Below, piece after piece: positions 23,391-36,300 of a DNA stretch of 64,000 bases; position 1 is the first letter of the stretch, and each line of letters opens with the position of its first letter. Under the pieces are notes generated by a model. It had not been told where the DNA came from. It saw nothing but the letters and a program-made list of their open reading frames with translations, and did no database searches. This DNA comes from Daphnia pulex (lineage: Eukaryota; Arthropoda; Branchiopoda; Diplostraca; Daphniidae). The stretch spans positions 11,585,001 through 11,649,000 of the forward strand of contig NC_060026.1 of the NCBI RefSeq assembly GCF_021134715.1. Reading direction: 5' to 3'. The translations under genes and the position numbers were made by a program.

Positions 23391-26300
23391 ATGGTCCGTT
23401 CATTCTCTTTTCTTGTGTTTTTAATTTTGGGTTGCTGGATAATTTGTTTTTCCAGTTATGTTAATGCTCAATCACAGTCAGTCCAGTCAGTCAAATCGTC
23501 CCAGTCATCATTCAGTTCGAAGCAATCATCCGGACAGCCAGTCCAAACATCCCAGTCATCATTTGCGTCAGTCAAGACATCAGGTCAATCATCAGTCCAG
23601 TCATCAAAGCAATCATCAGGTCAGTCATCAGGCCAGTTAGGCAAATCGTCCCAGTCATCATTCAGTTCGAAGCAATCATCCGGACAGCCAGTCCAAACAT
23701 CCCAGTCATCATTTGCGTCAGTCAAGACATCAGGTCAATCATCAGTCCAGTCATCATACCAATCATCAGGTCAGTCATCAGGCCAGTTAGGCAAATCATC
23801 AACTCATTCAAAAAAATCAAGGAAATCCTCAGGCAAGTCATCAGACCAGTCAATCCAGATACCAGGCGAGTATGCCAACCAGGCCAGATCATCCAAACAA
23901 GTCCATTCATCAGGCAAGACAGTAAAGTCATCAGCCCAGTCCTCAGTCCGGCAAGCTCAGTCATCAAACAAGTCAGTCCAGTCCCTTATTAAAACAACCA
24001 AATCATCTAAGTCATCAGGTCAGTCAATCCAGTCATCAGGTCAGTCAATCCAGTCATCAGGCCAGTCAATCCAGTCATCAGACTGTTTAATCCAAACAAC
24101 AGGCGGGAATGCCCATCAACACCAAGAACTATCAGGCCAGTCAGGCAAGGTATCAGGACAATTCACCCATTCGTCAGGCCAGGTAGTCCAGTCATCAGGT
24201 CAGTCACAACAGGCAGCTGGCCAATATGTTTATTCATCAGGCCAGAACGCACATAGATACCATTCATCAGGGCATTTAAGCCAATCAGGTCAGGTATCAG
24301 GCCATAGGTCAAGCCATTCAGGTCAGACAGTCCTGCAAACAGGACAGTTAGCCAAACAGTATGACCAGTCGTCAGGTCAATCATCAGGCCAGTTAGTCCA
24401 TCAAACAGGGCAGATATCTGCAGGTCAGGCATCAGGGCAGTTTGCCCAGTCATCTGGATATGTATCTGGACAGTATACCCAGTTATCTGGCCAATCCGAC
24501 CGGTCATCAGGTCAGTCCGTAGAATTAGCAGGCCAATATGTCCCGTCATCAGGCCAAGCAACAGGCCAGTTTGCCCAGTCATCAGGCCAGTTCACCAGAG
24601 AATCAGGCCTTGCAACAGGCCAGCATGCCCAGTCATCCGGATATGTATCTAGACAGTATGCCCAGTTATCTGGCCAATCAGACCGGTCATCAGGACAGTC
24701 CGTACAAATAACAGGCCAATATGTCCCGTCATCAGGCCAGTTTGTTCAGTCATCAGGCCAGGCAACAGGCCAGTTTGACCAGTCATCAGGCCAGTTTGCC
24801 CAGTCATCAGGCCAAAGAACAGGCCAGTTTGCCCAGTCATCAGGCCTTGCATTAGGCCAAAATGCCCAGTCATCCGGATATGTATCTGGACAGTATGTTC
24901 AGTTATCTGGCCAATCAGACCGGTCATCAGGCCAATCCGAAGATATAACAGGCCAATATATCCCGTCATCAGGCCAGTTTGTCCAGTCATCAGGCCAGGC
25001 AACAGGCCAGTTTGACCAGTCATCAGGCCAGTTTGCCCAGTCATCAGGCCAAAGAACAGGCCAGTTTGCCCAGTCATCAGGCCTTGCATTAGGCCAAAAT
25101 GCCCAGTCATCCGGATATGTATCTGGACAGTATGCCCAGTTATCTGGCCAATCAGACAGGTCATCAGGCCAATCCGTACAAATAACAGGCCAATATGTCC
25201 CTTCATCGGTTCAAGCAACAGGCCAGTTTGCACAGTCATCAGGCCAGGCAACAGACCAGTTTGCCCAGTCATCAGGCCAAAGAACAGGCCAGTTTTCCCA
25301 GTCATCAGGCCTTGCATTAGGCCAAAATGCCCAGTCATCCGGATATGTATCTGGACAGTATGCACAGTTATCTGGCCAATCAGACCGGTCATCAGGCCAA
25401 TCCGTACAAATAACAGGCCAATATGTCCCGTCATCAGGCCAGTTTGTCCAGTCATCAGGCCAGGCAACAGGCCAGTTTGCCCAGTCATCAGGCCAGGCAA
25501 CAGGCCAGTTTGTCCAGTCATCAGGCCAAAGAACAGGCCAGTTTGCCCAGTCATCAGGCCTTGCATTAGGCCAAAATGCCCAGTCATCCGGATATGTATC
25601 TGGACAGTATGCCCAGTTATCTGGCCAATCAGACAGGTCATCAGGCCAGATTGCCCAGTCATCAGGCCAAGCAACAAGTCAATATGTTTCGTCATCAGGC
25701 CAGGCAACAGGTCAGTTTGCCCAGTCATCAGGCCAAAGAACAGGCCAGTTTGCCCAGTCATCAGGCCAGGCAACAGGCCAGTTTGCTCAGTCATCAGGCC
25801 AAGCAACAGGCCAGTTTGCCCAGTCATCAGGCCAGGCAACAGGCCAGCTTGCCCAGTCATCAGGCCAAGCAACAGGTCAATATGTTTCGTCATCAGGCCA
25901 GGCAACAGGTCAGTTTGCCCAGTCATCAGGCCAAGGAACAGGCCAGTTTGCCCAGTCATCAGGCCAAGCAACAGGCCAGTTTGCCCAGTCATCAGGCCAA
26001 GCATCAGGCCAGTTTGCCCAGTCATCAGGCCAGGCAACAGGCCAGATTGCCCAGTCATCAGGCCAAGCAACAGGTCAATATGTCCCGTCATCAGGCCAGG
26101 CAACAGGCCAGATTGCCCAGTCATCAGGCCAGTTTGTCCAGTCATCAGGCCAAGCAACAGGCCAGATTGCCCAGTCATCAGGCCAAGCAACAGGTCAATA
26201 TGTTTCGTCATCAGGCCAAGCAACAGGTCAATATGTTTCGTCATCAGGCCAGGCAACAGGTCAGTTTGCCCAGTCATCAGGCCAAGGAACAGGCCAGTTT

Positions 26301-28860
26301 GCCCAGTCATCAGGCCAAGCACCAGGCCAGTTTGCCCAGTCATCAGGCCAAGCACCAGGCCAGTTTGCCCAGTCATCAGGCCAAGCAATAGTACAGCTTG
26401 CCCAGTCATCAGGCCAAGCAACAGGTCAATATGTCCCGTCATCAGGCCAGGCAACAGGCCAGTTTGCCCAGTCATCTGGCCAAGCACCAGGCCAGTTTGC
26501 CCAGTCATCAGGCCAGGCATCAGGCCAAGGAACAGGCCAGTTTGTCCAGTCATCAGGCCAAGCAACAGGTCAATATGTTCCGTCATCAGGCCAGGCAACA
26601 GGTCAGTTTGCCCAGTCATCAGGCCAAGGGACAGGCCAGTTTGCCCAGTCATCAGGCCAAAGAACGGGTCAATATGTTCCATCATCAGGCCAGGGATCAG
26701 GCCAGTACGCCCCGTCATCAGGCCAGTCAGGTCAGGCGCCAGGCAAGTCAACAGGAAAGAATGCCCATCGAGGCAAATTGGTCAAGCCAACCAAGTCACC
26801 AGGCAAATCAGCTGAATCTGCCAAGATGGAAGAAAAACAATTAGAATTGGAAAAGAAGCTGGATTTGTTGGATACAGACTTGAAAATTGCGAAAAATAAA
26901 CATCAGCTGCTAGCTGAGGAAGTAACTAATAAAGCTACTAAAAATATGGAACTTGAAGAGCAGGTGAAGAAACTAAAACTTCAACTCACAAAAAGTGTAA
27001 GTTTCATTTCAATTTAGTTTTGCCCATTTTGTCTTTCAGTTCTGTCCTAACTGTTTAATAACGATGTACTTAAAATATATTTTCGATCGAATGAAAAACA
27101 TTTGTCAATTCCGACGGCAGAGCGCAAATCAACAAGAATTGCTGACGAAAGTAAATGAACTAGAGACGGCAGTGCAGGAACACGAAGAATATTCGTCTTC
27201 CCTGTCACGCCAGGACGAAGGTCAAGAAACAGAAAATGTCTGGACCAAGAGCGAATTCTACAGGACATGCGCCGATCTCCGCGCAACGGATCTTTCGATT
27301 CCATCCGGAATGCGATGGATCGATCCGGACGGCCAAGGCGTCGGCGAAAATCCAATTCACGTGTATTGCAACATGTCAACAGGTAAATTGAATTTTTGTT
27401 TTCTTCTTTGAAAAAATAAAATAAAATAAAAAATTCATTTTCTCATCCCATAAAAGGATCGACCTCAATTCTACATGATAGTGAATCTTCTATCAAAGTG
27501 AGTTACTGCGCCGAGCCCGGGTGTTATTCGCGCTCCATCATTTACCAAGCATCCATGGCACAAATAAAAGCTTTGGCCGATTTGTCTAGTGAATGCCATC
27601 AGTCGATTACAGTAAATCTCTTTCTAAATAGATATCCTGTTAATTAGTTAAAAATTTATTTAATTTTAAATGTATCTCAGTACGATTGCTTCCTTGCACC
27701 GTACAAAGTCGGCAATACCGTTTACTCCTGGTGGAACGACAGAGATGGAAATTCACAATATTTCTGGTCCGGAAATAACGCAAATGGAATATACACCTGT
27801 CAGTGCGGAATAGACGGAAATTGTGTCGATTCTTCGGTTACGTGCAACTGTGACAGTCTTGCAAAACGGCAGTTAACCGATAGCGGTAAGTTGTATTAAT
27901 TTCATATCAGAAAATGGGAAACAACAATGTTGGGTCAAAACCAAAATTTATTTGTTCAGGTGCCATCAGAAACAAAAATATTTTACCAATCACTCGCCTC
28001 AATTTCGGACTAACTAAATCGCCAACTGCCTCCGGTATCCACAAGCTGGGCAGATTGACATGCTCCGGATATTCCAGACCTCGCCGAAACATTCCAGGAC
28101 ATTCGTTGAAACCTCCCGGACAAGTAGATGGAACTGCTATTGCAAAATTGCCAACGTCCTGTGGTGATGTAAAGAAAATGGGCTACACCCTAAGCGGTTT
28201 CTTTTTTATCAAAGGACCGAAAATGATGGAATCCGTTTACTGCAATTTCACTAAACTCTCCACAGACGCAGGTTAAATATTACATTTTTTTAATCAATTG
28301 TTGATTGTTATCAACCTAATTCTATTTGCTATTATTTTCTATTGCGTAAAGATTTCCAGAAATTTATCGGATACATTGACGGCAAATCGGCGCCAACGTA
28401 TTTTTACGTTCAACGAAACAAAAAATTTGCCGAAATCAATACCCCAATTACCTTCGATTCTGAACTTGTAAACGCCGGAAATGCTGTGAGTCTGTCATCA
28501 GGAAAATTTAAGGCGCTCGTCAATGGAACCTATTTCTTCTCCTTCGCGGGAAGGGCATTTTCTCCGGCTTCATCGTCGTTGCCGCCAAATGGCCAAAGAG
28601 ATTTCGGTTTGCAAGTTTCTCTGTATTTGAACGGTGAGCAAACTGGGATTGATTCGGTTCAAGATTCAACCATCGACTCTAATCAATGGAGTCCTGTGAT
28701 CCTCCAGTCGACCCTTAACTTGAAAAGGGGCGATACTGTCTGGGTACAAATTTCTTACCTTTCGCCAGGAGCTTATTTGCATGGTGACAATTTCCACCAC
28801 ACCCAATTCACTGGTTTTATGCTGGATGAGAAAATTGTTAACTCCCTCTTAACTGCATAG
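23391..28860 (+). CDS. Secreted SSGQ-repeat / CASPR-type fibrinogen-like / C1q protein
   Basis: Six exons (23391-26996, 27121-27382, 27457-27611, 27681-27885, 27960-28271, 28352-28860) join in frame into about 1,682 residues. The start is the first ATG; the frame is open upstream but without an ATG. Order: signal peptide (residues 1-29), Ser/Gln/Gly repeat region to about residue 1130, short coiled coil continuing into exon 2, then a Cys-rich domain with PSGMRWIDPDGQGVG, VYCNMSTG, SWWNDRDGNSQYFWSG and CQCGIDGNC motifs, and a C1q domain from about residue 1515. The middle domain resembles the fibrinogen-like region of neurexin IV/CASPR proteins. C1q domains usually trimerise, so a secreted oligomer is likely. 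Substrate and role are unknown; a matrix, glue or recognition protein would fit. Paralogues start at 36997 and 40937. Confidence 0.88.
24450..26720 (+). repeat. In-frame 33-bp tandem repeat (SSGQATGQFAQ)
   Basis: Exon 1 of the first C1q gene carries an 11-residue unit SSGQATGQFAQ, and variants such as GQYVPSSGQ, repeated dozens of times. A higher-order block containing SSGYVSGQYAQLSGQSDR recurs six times, near 24453, 24635, 24873, 25108, 25336 and 25587. Repeat units at the DNA level are close to identical (core TCATCAGGCCAG). This suggests ongoing unequal exchange, and length differences between individuals are likely. Confidence 0.9.
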
Positions 28861-29391
28861 ACGAATTTTCGTCATACCGTAGAGAATTTAATTGGTTCTT
28901 ATAATAAATGGGCAAAATTAAATTTAATAAGCTGAAGCGCATTTTTTTGTATTGTTATACAATATACATATTTAGAGAGTGTTGGTTATAACCGGTATAA
29001 TAACATAACAGCCAGTTGGGTTGTGTTTTCTAATTTATTTGGACAGTTTCCAATTAGACTCCGACTTGCATATTTCTTGCATCATTATTCACAATAAAGT
29101 CTGACAGTCTCCGCAGCAGTTCACGACTCAATAGGAGTCCAAACTTTCCCAGCGGATTCCCTCCCTTCGGCGACCGATGAGAATGAATCTCAAGCTGATT
29201 TGGGCAAATCTAAAACTTTTAAATATATGAAGGCCAATTACTTTTTGGGGAAGAAAAAAGAAAAGAGACGCAGCGAAATAAAATGAAAGAAAGAATTTAA
29301 TTTTTATAGCGATGACCAGCACCAACTATCCTGTATATATTATCAGTTCACCAGTCGAAATCGGCAGCAGTGCAATTTTTTTTAGAGCGGT
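28861..29391. other. Short spacer between convergent genes; contains a duplicated 3' block
   Basis: An AATAAA-type signal follows the first C1q gene near 28904. About 28976-29100 aligns with 39836-39965 downstream of the second C1q gene ('ataacagccagttgg' and the following 100 bp), so the 3' flank was copied together with the gene. Confidence 0.6.
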
Positions 29392-32300
29392 TTAAGTATT
29401 GCCACACTGACCATAATTTGACAAGGATGAATAGACGGCGAGAAAACCGGGGAAGGAAGTATCCCCGTCTGACGTAAACCTAACCATCACTTGATTAGTC
29501 GAGGAGTTAACAACAAAAGGTGTCGGTACGGATCCCGATTTTGCCAATAAAAGTTTTGAGTGGACAGTAGTTCCATCGTAAACCTATATTTTATAGAAAA
29601 TTAAATTATTGTTCACAATATGTAGTCTCAAATTATTTTAAAATCAAACTTACAGATAAGAAATCCGAGCCCTCTTGCGTCTCGAAGAACGCAAAAAGTA
29701 GCCGGACTTTTGATCCCGGTTTCACGCTGATAGTCCAGCGACAGTCCGTCAGATGAGGATAGAGCATCGGATAGTTTGGGCTTTTTATGGTCCCGCTGGT
29801 TCCTTCGTAGTAATATTTGCATTTCGATGAGGATATCTGTTTTGGGCAGCGGATACCATTTCAAATGAGAATTACACCAACACGAACAACCATTTCGTAC
29901 CTTGGAAACGTTCCAGTAAAAGGTGCGGTATTCATTGATGACTTTAGGTTGTTTTAAATGGACCAACATTTTGTTGGTGATTGAGAATATGACCGCGTTG
30001 TCTTGTTCGTTAGATGGTTTGCCATCGTAAAGCACAAGACTGTCTGTACTCCATCCGTCGTAAACCTTTTTAAACACAAAAGAGTAGGCCTATGAACATT
30101 AATTGGAATAATGTATAAGAGAAAGACATTTATAGACTTGCAGTTATAGTTGGATAAATGAAATGGGATAATACAGGGGTCATCTTGGAAGTTATGAAAT
30201 CAAAAGAATATTTTCTCAGTAGAAAACTGTCTTCACTGTTCCAGGATTCAATAAACCAAAAGCAGTCGTCTCTACTTGTCGCAGCAGATAAATAATTCGG
30301 AGTCGAAATAACCCCTTCGCCGTTAATATAACCACCGCAGCCTAAAGGAGAAATTAAATCTGTTAATTTCTATTTTTTTATTTTTTTGCACTTCTGAATA
30401 CTGAAAAATATTTTTTTTGTCAGTACACGCACCGGGTACAAATGACTCGTCTGTGAGGTTAACCTGAAATTAAACCAATGTGAGAAAATAAAAAAAATAA
30501 ATTTCTAAGATGTCGTAGTAAGAATTTTACACTTGTATAGAAAGCCTCAATTCCATAATTCGGGTCATGGTACGATGGGAATTCAACAAACAAGTCGCTG
30601 GATGATGACCGCACAGAGTACGGCTTACTTAATCCACTGTGTGATAACAGAAGAGGACTGGACGAGTAGGGGCCATCATAAACCTATAATTATGGGTCAA
30701 CAAAAATATTTTCAATTGGCTCAATAATCGCGACTGTGTGTGAAATGTGTCATTACTTTGATAAAATGCTTGTCTTTATAAGTGACAAATTTATTGAAAG
30801 TCAGCCAAATTTGGTGGCCGGGTTGAACTGATATCAACACTGCCGTTTTCCGAACGGCATCAGGAACTCTGTCTGGATGAATTTCAAACGCAGGTTTAGG
30901 AAAAATCCGGGACGAAAATTTACCCGATGCATTCGTGAACTGCTGACACACATATGCGTAACCTGTATAGATAAAAAGGAACAAGAGATTAATATTTCAC
31001 CTTTAATACATTTTGACTTAGTAATTCCAAAGCATATACATACTGCAATCGTAGCCTTCATCGGAACCATCCAGACAGTCGTATTTACCATCACAAACTA
31101 AATCCTTCGGTAAACATTGCTGTCCACATCGAAATCTTTCTTTGTTGCACTGATATACAAACAAAAAATTTCGTTCTTAAATTTTAAAAAGATTTTTTTT
31201 TTAAGTATTTATAGAAAGCGAAAGCGATAGTATACCTCGGTATTACAATGTTTTTCGTCCCGACCATCGTCGCACTGGACATCACTTTGGCAAATGCTGA
31301 TGGATTGTATTTGTTGGCAGCGGCCATGAAATGGGCAGTAATAATGATCTTTCGGGCATCGCCAAAAATCGCTTATGTTCACCGGGTAGTTTCCTATATT
31401 AAATATAAGATTAATTACGTGCTCATGTAAAAAAAACCAAACACATGGAAATCGTTTGCCCGATTCTAAGATTGTGGCAAACTTTGAGACCGGCAGCGAA
31501 ATTTCAAAAAATACATAACCTTCTTGTCCTGTAAATATTTCCCACGACGACGACGGACTATTCCAGGCCGAGTACTGAGAGCTGACATCGAGTCTGTATT
31601 TGCGACACGTATCTAAAGGCTTCCAGTCTATCGGACAGGTTTGCCTATCGGCCGGCAACTCCAGTGAAAACAGGTTTTCATTTTTCCTAAGATGCTGCAG
31701 GCAACTACGAGGAACACTAATGGTCGTAATGGCCTTTTCTTTATCTGCAATTCCATCCTTTAAAAAAATAATAATAATAATGAGGAAGAAAGTTTGAAAC
31801 TTGTTCAGCCATATACAGGCAGGTAAATTCTGAACTCTGGGCTGTTTACTCGAAATATTTTCAAGTTGAAGGACGTTAACTGCGGCGCGCATCCAGAATT
31901 GTCTTCCCAATTGAAGACCAACGAATTCGATTGATGGGCCATTATAACGCTTATCAGCGGTTTCGTGCTGGATTCGTCGCTTTGCTGTTCATAATGAGTA
32001 TAATAACGACAGAAGCTTTAAGGGCGATATATTAGCGTATGTCGTTAGTCACCTTAATATTGGGCGGAATGACCATTTCCGTACGCAGAGTTTTGCCGCA
32101 AAGTGACTGATAGTTTGGAATGACTTCAACGACGTAAGCGCTGCACTGGGTGAGATTTTTGGTCATGGAAAAGAAACAGGAATCCTTTTCGTCGGCCGAC
32201 GGTGACTGCGGGAAAAGGACGATCGAATACGAAGCAGCATCTTTGTTTACAAGGCAGCACTTTTGAGGAATAGATAAGGCAGTTATTGCTGTCGCCTCTT

Positions 32301-33101
32301 CCGGCAACTTATTGTCATCACCTTCAGATGCCTGGTAAATGCGAATCCAGACACCCGAACTAAATTTGAGACAGTCCGCGGAGAGGATGGGCCATGTTAT
32401 ATTCAGGGACCCATTGGTCATTACGGAAGCTTTGATGTGCGCATCAGATTGATTGGCCTTTAGATCATGATCTGCGAGTGAAAATCAAAATACCGTAAAT
32501 TTTATGTATACCCTATGAAGTATAGAAAATGGTAAAATGAATAATGGATATATCTTTTCCTGTTATACCTTTCGTACTGATGTCTATCAAATTTGCTAAT
32601 GAACATTTGATTGCTCCCTTCAAATGTTCGACGCTTTTTCCATCCTGAGAGAAATCTGCATAAAAATAAACAATAATGCATCTCAAAATTTCATTATGAA
32701 TTAATTTAATAAGTGTTACCTTTCGTTGCGTCTGAAGGGTTTTCCTCAACGGCAGCGTTTAGACCACTCCCGAAATTTTGAATACATTCTGAACGTGATA
32801 AGATTTCCCTAACCGCCTGATCCTGCTCTAACATTTTATTGACTGTTGTAAACAATTCACTTTTTTGAATTGAAAGAATCGAAACTATGGCTCGGACAGC
32901 GCTTTCAATGGTTTCCAAACGGTTCTGCAGCTGCTGATGGCATTCATCTCCCATGTCGCAAATGGGGGCTGATGTTGGTTCGTCACCAAGGTTTTCCACT
33001 GGCATTTCTGATTTAGCAATAACATTTAAGAATATGTACATACCGCACCCGTATATCCCCATGGCCATGTTAAGATACCACAGCTTTTCGGACAAATTCA
33101 T
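29392..33101 (-). CDS. FN3 / LDL-receptor A / CUB multidomain extracellular protein
   Basis: Fourteen exons on the minus strand (first 33101-32720, last 29583-29392) join in one frame of about 884 residues. Residues 8-30 are hydrophobic (signal peptide or type II anchor). A coiled-coil stretch follows ([20 protein letters not shown] and beyond). Exons 3 and 4 encode two FN3-like domains. Exons 6 and 7 encode two LDLa modules (the second with [13 protein letters not shown]). Exons 8-9, 11-12 and 13-14 encode three CUB domains, the last with [20 protein letters not shown] and ending GQCGNT. Such proteins bind ligands at the cell surface or in the extracellular space; the partner is unknown. It diverges from the second C1q gene across about 3.9 kb. 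A broken copy lies at 1-3598. The domain family is clear; no orthologue is named. Confidence 0.85.
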
Positions 33102-34808
33102 GGCGAATAAAAAATATCACGCTTGAATATAGTAAAGTACAATCTACAAAACTAGCTGCTTCCAGTTGTTACTCAGCCCGATACTCATTCGTCACTAGGA
33201 TTTTCTAGGACAAGAAGTGCCACAAAGAGAAAACGCAATATTTAAATGTTGATTCCAATGAAGCATATCACATTTACCAAAGTTTCAAGTTACATGTTAT
33301 TGATTCGCCTATATAGAATAAGCTTTCATTCCAAAGTCCTCTAACCAGTGCGCAGACAGAAGTTCTATAAACAAATTCTAATTTTTTTAAATAATATATA
33401 TTTTTTTAAAGATTTGAGGGAATTGATATATAACTCTGGGTGTAGTATATGGAAATATACAACACCCACTCACACGCAGCACATCGTACTAATTATCTAA
33501 GAGGAGAAAAGGAGCGATGGAAAGTGGAAACAAACTTTTTCTTTTTCTCTGTATTTCGTTCCACAATAAATTAATTATTTTACCAGTCGGTTAAATTCGA
33601 TTTAGCGATCTGTTTCTTCTCTCTGTCTCGTAGATTTGTACTGGAATAAAAAAAAATGTTTCGAATTTGCAGCCTTTTAATAAATTATGAAATTCTAAAT
33701 TATTTTTAAAAATAATAAATTAAACCATCAGTTAGATAAAACTCCCAATACTATATAGCACATGAAATCAAATGTCATGTTGAAACGGAAATATCAATGG
33801 AATTTGTCTGCTGGCGTTTCGTTCTGGTGATCAGTTCGTCAGTCTGGTGATATCGGTTCAGTTGTTCAAATAGTTCATAATCTTTCATCTTGCTTACCTT
33901 TGCGTGCATGTTATATATTTTTTGTTTCCCGGCATATTTTTGAATGTCCATCAATTTCATTGTTGAGTGATAGATTTTCTAATCTCTATGACAGGTTGTA
34001 CGAAAGTAAATACTATAAGGCCAAGATTAATCTAAATGACAATGATATCGTACGTTCCTATTCACCCTATGCATCCTACGCAATCGTACGTGCTCGGATA
34101 AGAATATCGACATCTCGATCTCTATTCGTCCTTCCAAAATAGGAATACCTAACAGGTGAAACGTTTTTTTCACAACAGTTTGTATAATACACCCCACACA
34201 TCTACCCACACATCTACCCACACGATAGATTAGACTTGACAGCTCACGCGCGGCAACGGCGGCAACCAAATATCGTAGGTAATAACAACATCAATCCCAC
34301 GGTAAACAAAATCCTAATCTAATAAAATATTCTCAAAAAGCAAGAAGGGTGATAAGTCGAGAAATAAGTGAAATAAGTCGAGTGAAAGTGTCTTAATACA
34401 AAACTGTTATACTCCACCAACACCGAAATGAACCCGATCGTTCAGCAATGTCTTAATTGACGCCCATCCAATACAGCGAATCGGTAAGTTAAAAAAAAAG
34501 ACGTCCATCACAAATTCTATTCTGCATGCTTCATATACTTACCGCTGTTTGTTTATTTGTCCTTCAGTGTGCGTGGCGAAAACCCTTGTGAAAACCTCTA
34601 TACAGTGGATCAGCAGCCGGTCTAACCGACGGCAGAGTAGCTACCAGTTGATGCTTTGGTATACGACGAAATTAAAATTAAAATTTTGCCAGACCATTAG
34701 GATTTAGTTCTGCAACTGCCAACAAAGATATATCCCTCATACCTTTTGATTACTTTGTGTGTTACGGTACGAATATAATTTCTCTTTATTCTCATTCTTC
34801 ATGGCAAG
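33102..34808. other. 5' flank of the CUB/LDLa/FN3 gene
   Basis: No gene was recognised. About 33730-34600 aligns with 7620-8560 in the left copy. A short tandem 'acacatctaccc' repeat lies at about 34196-34221. Confidence 0.55.
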
Positions 34809-34922
34809 AAAAGGACATTTTACCTAAGTGGTGTGGACAGAGCGCTGGGCGTCGGATGGGCAACTACTGGAGGAAACGGCTGGACCTATTTTTTATCAGA
34901 CAATGTGTTTCCACTTGGTACT
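34809..34922 (+). other. Orphan exon-like segment
   Basis: A 114-bp open segment of 38 codons is preceded by a pyrimidine tract and AG, and followed by a consensus GTAAGT donor. It would read KRTFYLSGVDRALGVGW and continue with GNGWTYFLSDN. The pattern is loosely like a C-type lectin exon, but that is only an impression. No partner exons were identified, so it may be a relic of a lost gene or an exon of an unrecognised one. Confidence 0.3.
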
Positions 34923-36087
34923 GTAAGTGACGATGCGGTTGAATACAATAACGAAGTGAGATTTGTAATTTTTTCTTGATTTGTATGCGTTTATAATACG
35001 AGTTCTTTTAACTAAAAAATATGGTCACGATCGTCGCTAGCCAAAAAGACACTTTGGAAAAGCGATATTTATCAAGTGCCTAATATAACAGCAAACAGAG
35101 GACGCCGAAGATATTCGCCCAAATTTTCCAAAAAAATTAAAGTTCAAAAGAAGCGAATAAGTCTCTCGTGTATTTCTACGCAAGCCCAAAGTATCTCTGA
35201 TTCGCTGGTGGTGTAAACTAAAGAGAAAGGAAGAAAGAATTGGGTCTTACTGGTCTGTTGGTACCAAAATAAAAATTAAAGAAAAGGATGTCTATAATAG
35301 TTCTGGATCGAGATATCGAGGGATCGAAGGGTTGCGGCCCACTCTTTTGTCAAGCAAACCTATAGGGCAAAATGAGAAAATTAAAAAAAAAAAAAATATT
35401 TTTCCCGGCTTTTCTCAGCCTTCTCAGCAAACTAGGCTAGACAGGATTTTTCCCTAAATTTGTGTATGTTTCTCGATTTCAGACGATTTCGGATAATAAG
35501 CACAATGGAGCATAAGCACAATGGCCATCATACGCATAGTAGTATATTTTACGTTTTTGTGTTTTACAGTTTGGTTTTATTTTATAGCAAAGCCAGAGAT
35601 AGGCCTACCTATAGTATTGACGTAAACACTTTGTATAGGTGTATAGTGGTCAAAGGTTGGAGTGTTAGCGCGTCTAGTCTACAAGGTATTAAAATCCCAA
35701 GGTTTGTTATCAACCTAAAATTGATGCCAGAGAAAGGTTGTGTTAGAAGAAAATAAAAATTATCTATTTTGCGGTGGGGAATTATTATATTGAGTGAAAT
35801 ACTTAGGTATGTGCAGGTGGAAAAAGTTGTGTGCTCATCAAAGGACGCTTTTTTTAATACATTAAAAAAAATGGAGCAAAATCTTACAAAAAATTATAAA
35901 TTTGGTTCATATATATATACATATGCTGTGATACTAGAAAATGCACTTGTTTCATATTTATCCGCATTTACATTATGAAATGCGTTCCGCCCCTCCCCCC
36001 CCCCCCCAAAAAAAAAAAAAAAAAAAAAAAAAATTTAATCCAGTCCAATGCAGTCGCATAGAAAAATTATCTTGGTGGGGTGCTGAC
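34923..36087. other. Gene-free spacer with a C/A homopolymer junction
   Basis: A run of C (35995-36007) runs directly into a run of A (36008-36033). ORFs of 98 and 69 residues (35460-35756 and 35769-35978) show no recognisable features. Confidence 0.45.
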
Positions 36088-36300
36088 CACACACATGCAG
36101 CCAAAGTGTAAAGTTTTATCTTTTTCTTTTTTTGATCCCCCATACAGATTTTTTTTTTATGGGTCAGCCACTGATAACGCGCCTATAGCCTACGAGTTAT
36201 AATCCTATTTGCTGCCCGCTACTAAACAATCAGAAATGAACTTTAGGTTGAAAAGTCTTGGTATTGAGACTTCATACCGTAGGTGTATTGATTCCCACTC
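36088..36300. repeat. C1q-gene upstream block, second gene
   Basis: It aligns with 10535-10745 and more loosely with 40205-40440 and 19350-19550, including 'ctactaaacaatcagaaatg'. This is the best preserved reference for the duplicated promoter-side block. Confidence 0.7.

Noticed and set aside
24649-26751. A 700-codon ORF on the minus strand across the SSGQ repeats
   Set aside because: The 33-bp repeat has no stops in several frames on both strands, so any frame stays open. The antisense product is a monotonous LMTGQTGLLLG-type repeat without start context, splice partners or domains.
25576-26844. Shifted-frame HQAKQQ-type ORFs on the plus strand
   Set aside because: Same cause: period divisible by three and stop-free units. 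The real frame is set by the signal peptide and the downstream splice phases.
29628-30077. 149-residue ORF reading across a CUB intron
   Set aside because: It reads through the intron in a frame that leaves the CUB frame. The spliced exons 12 and 13 give the correct CUB sequence with GTIKSPNYP.
35995-36033. C-run joined to A-run as a retroposed poly(A) tail
   Set aside because: No retroposed sequence or target duplication was seen beside it. A similar C/A junction at 58099-58123 suggests a simple-sequence tract or a sequencing artefact.
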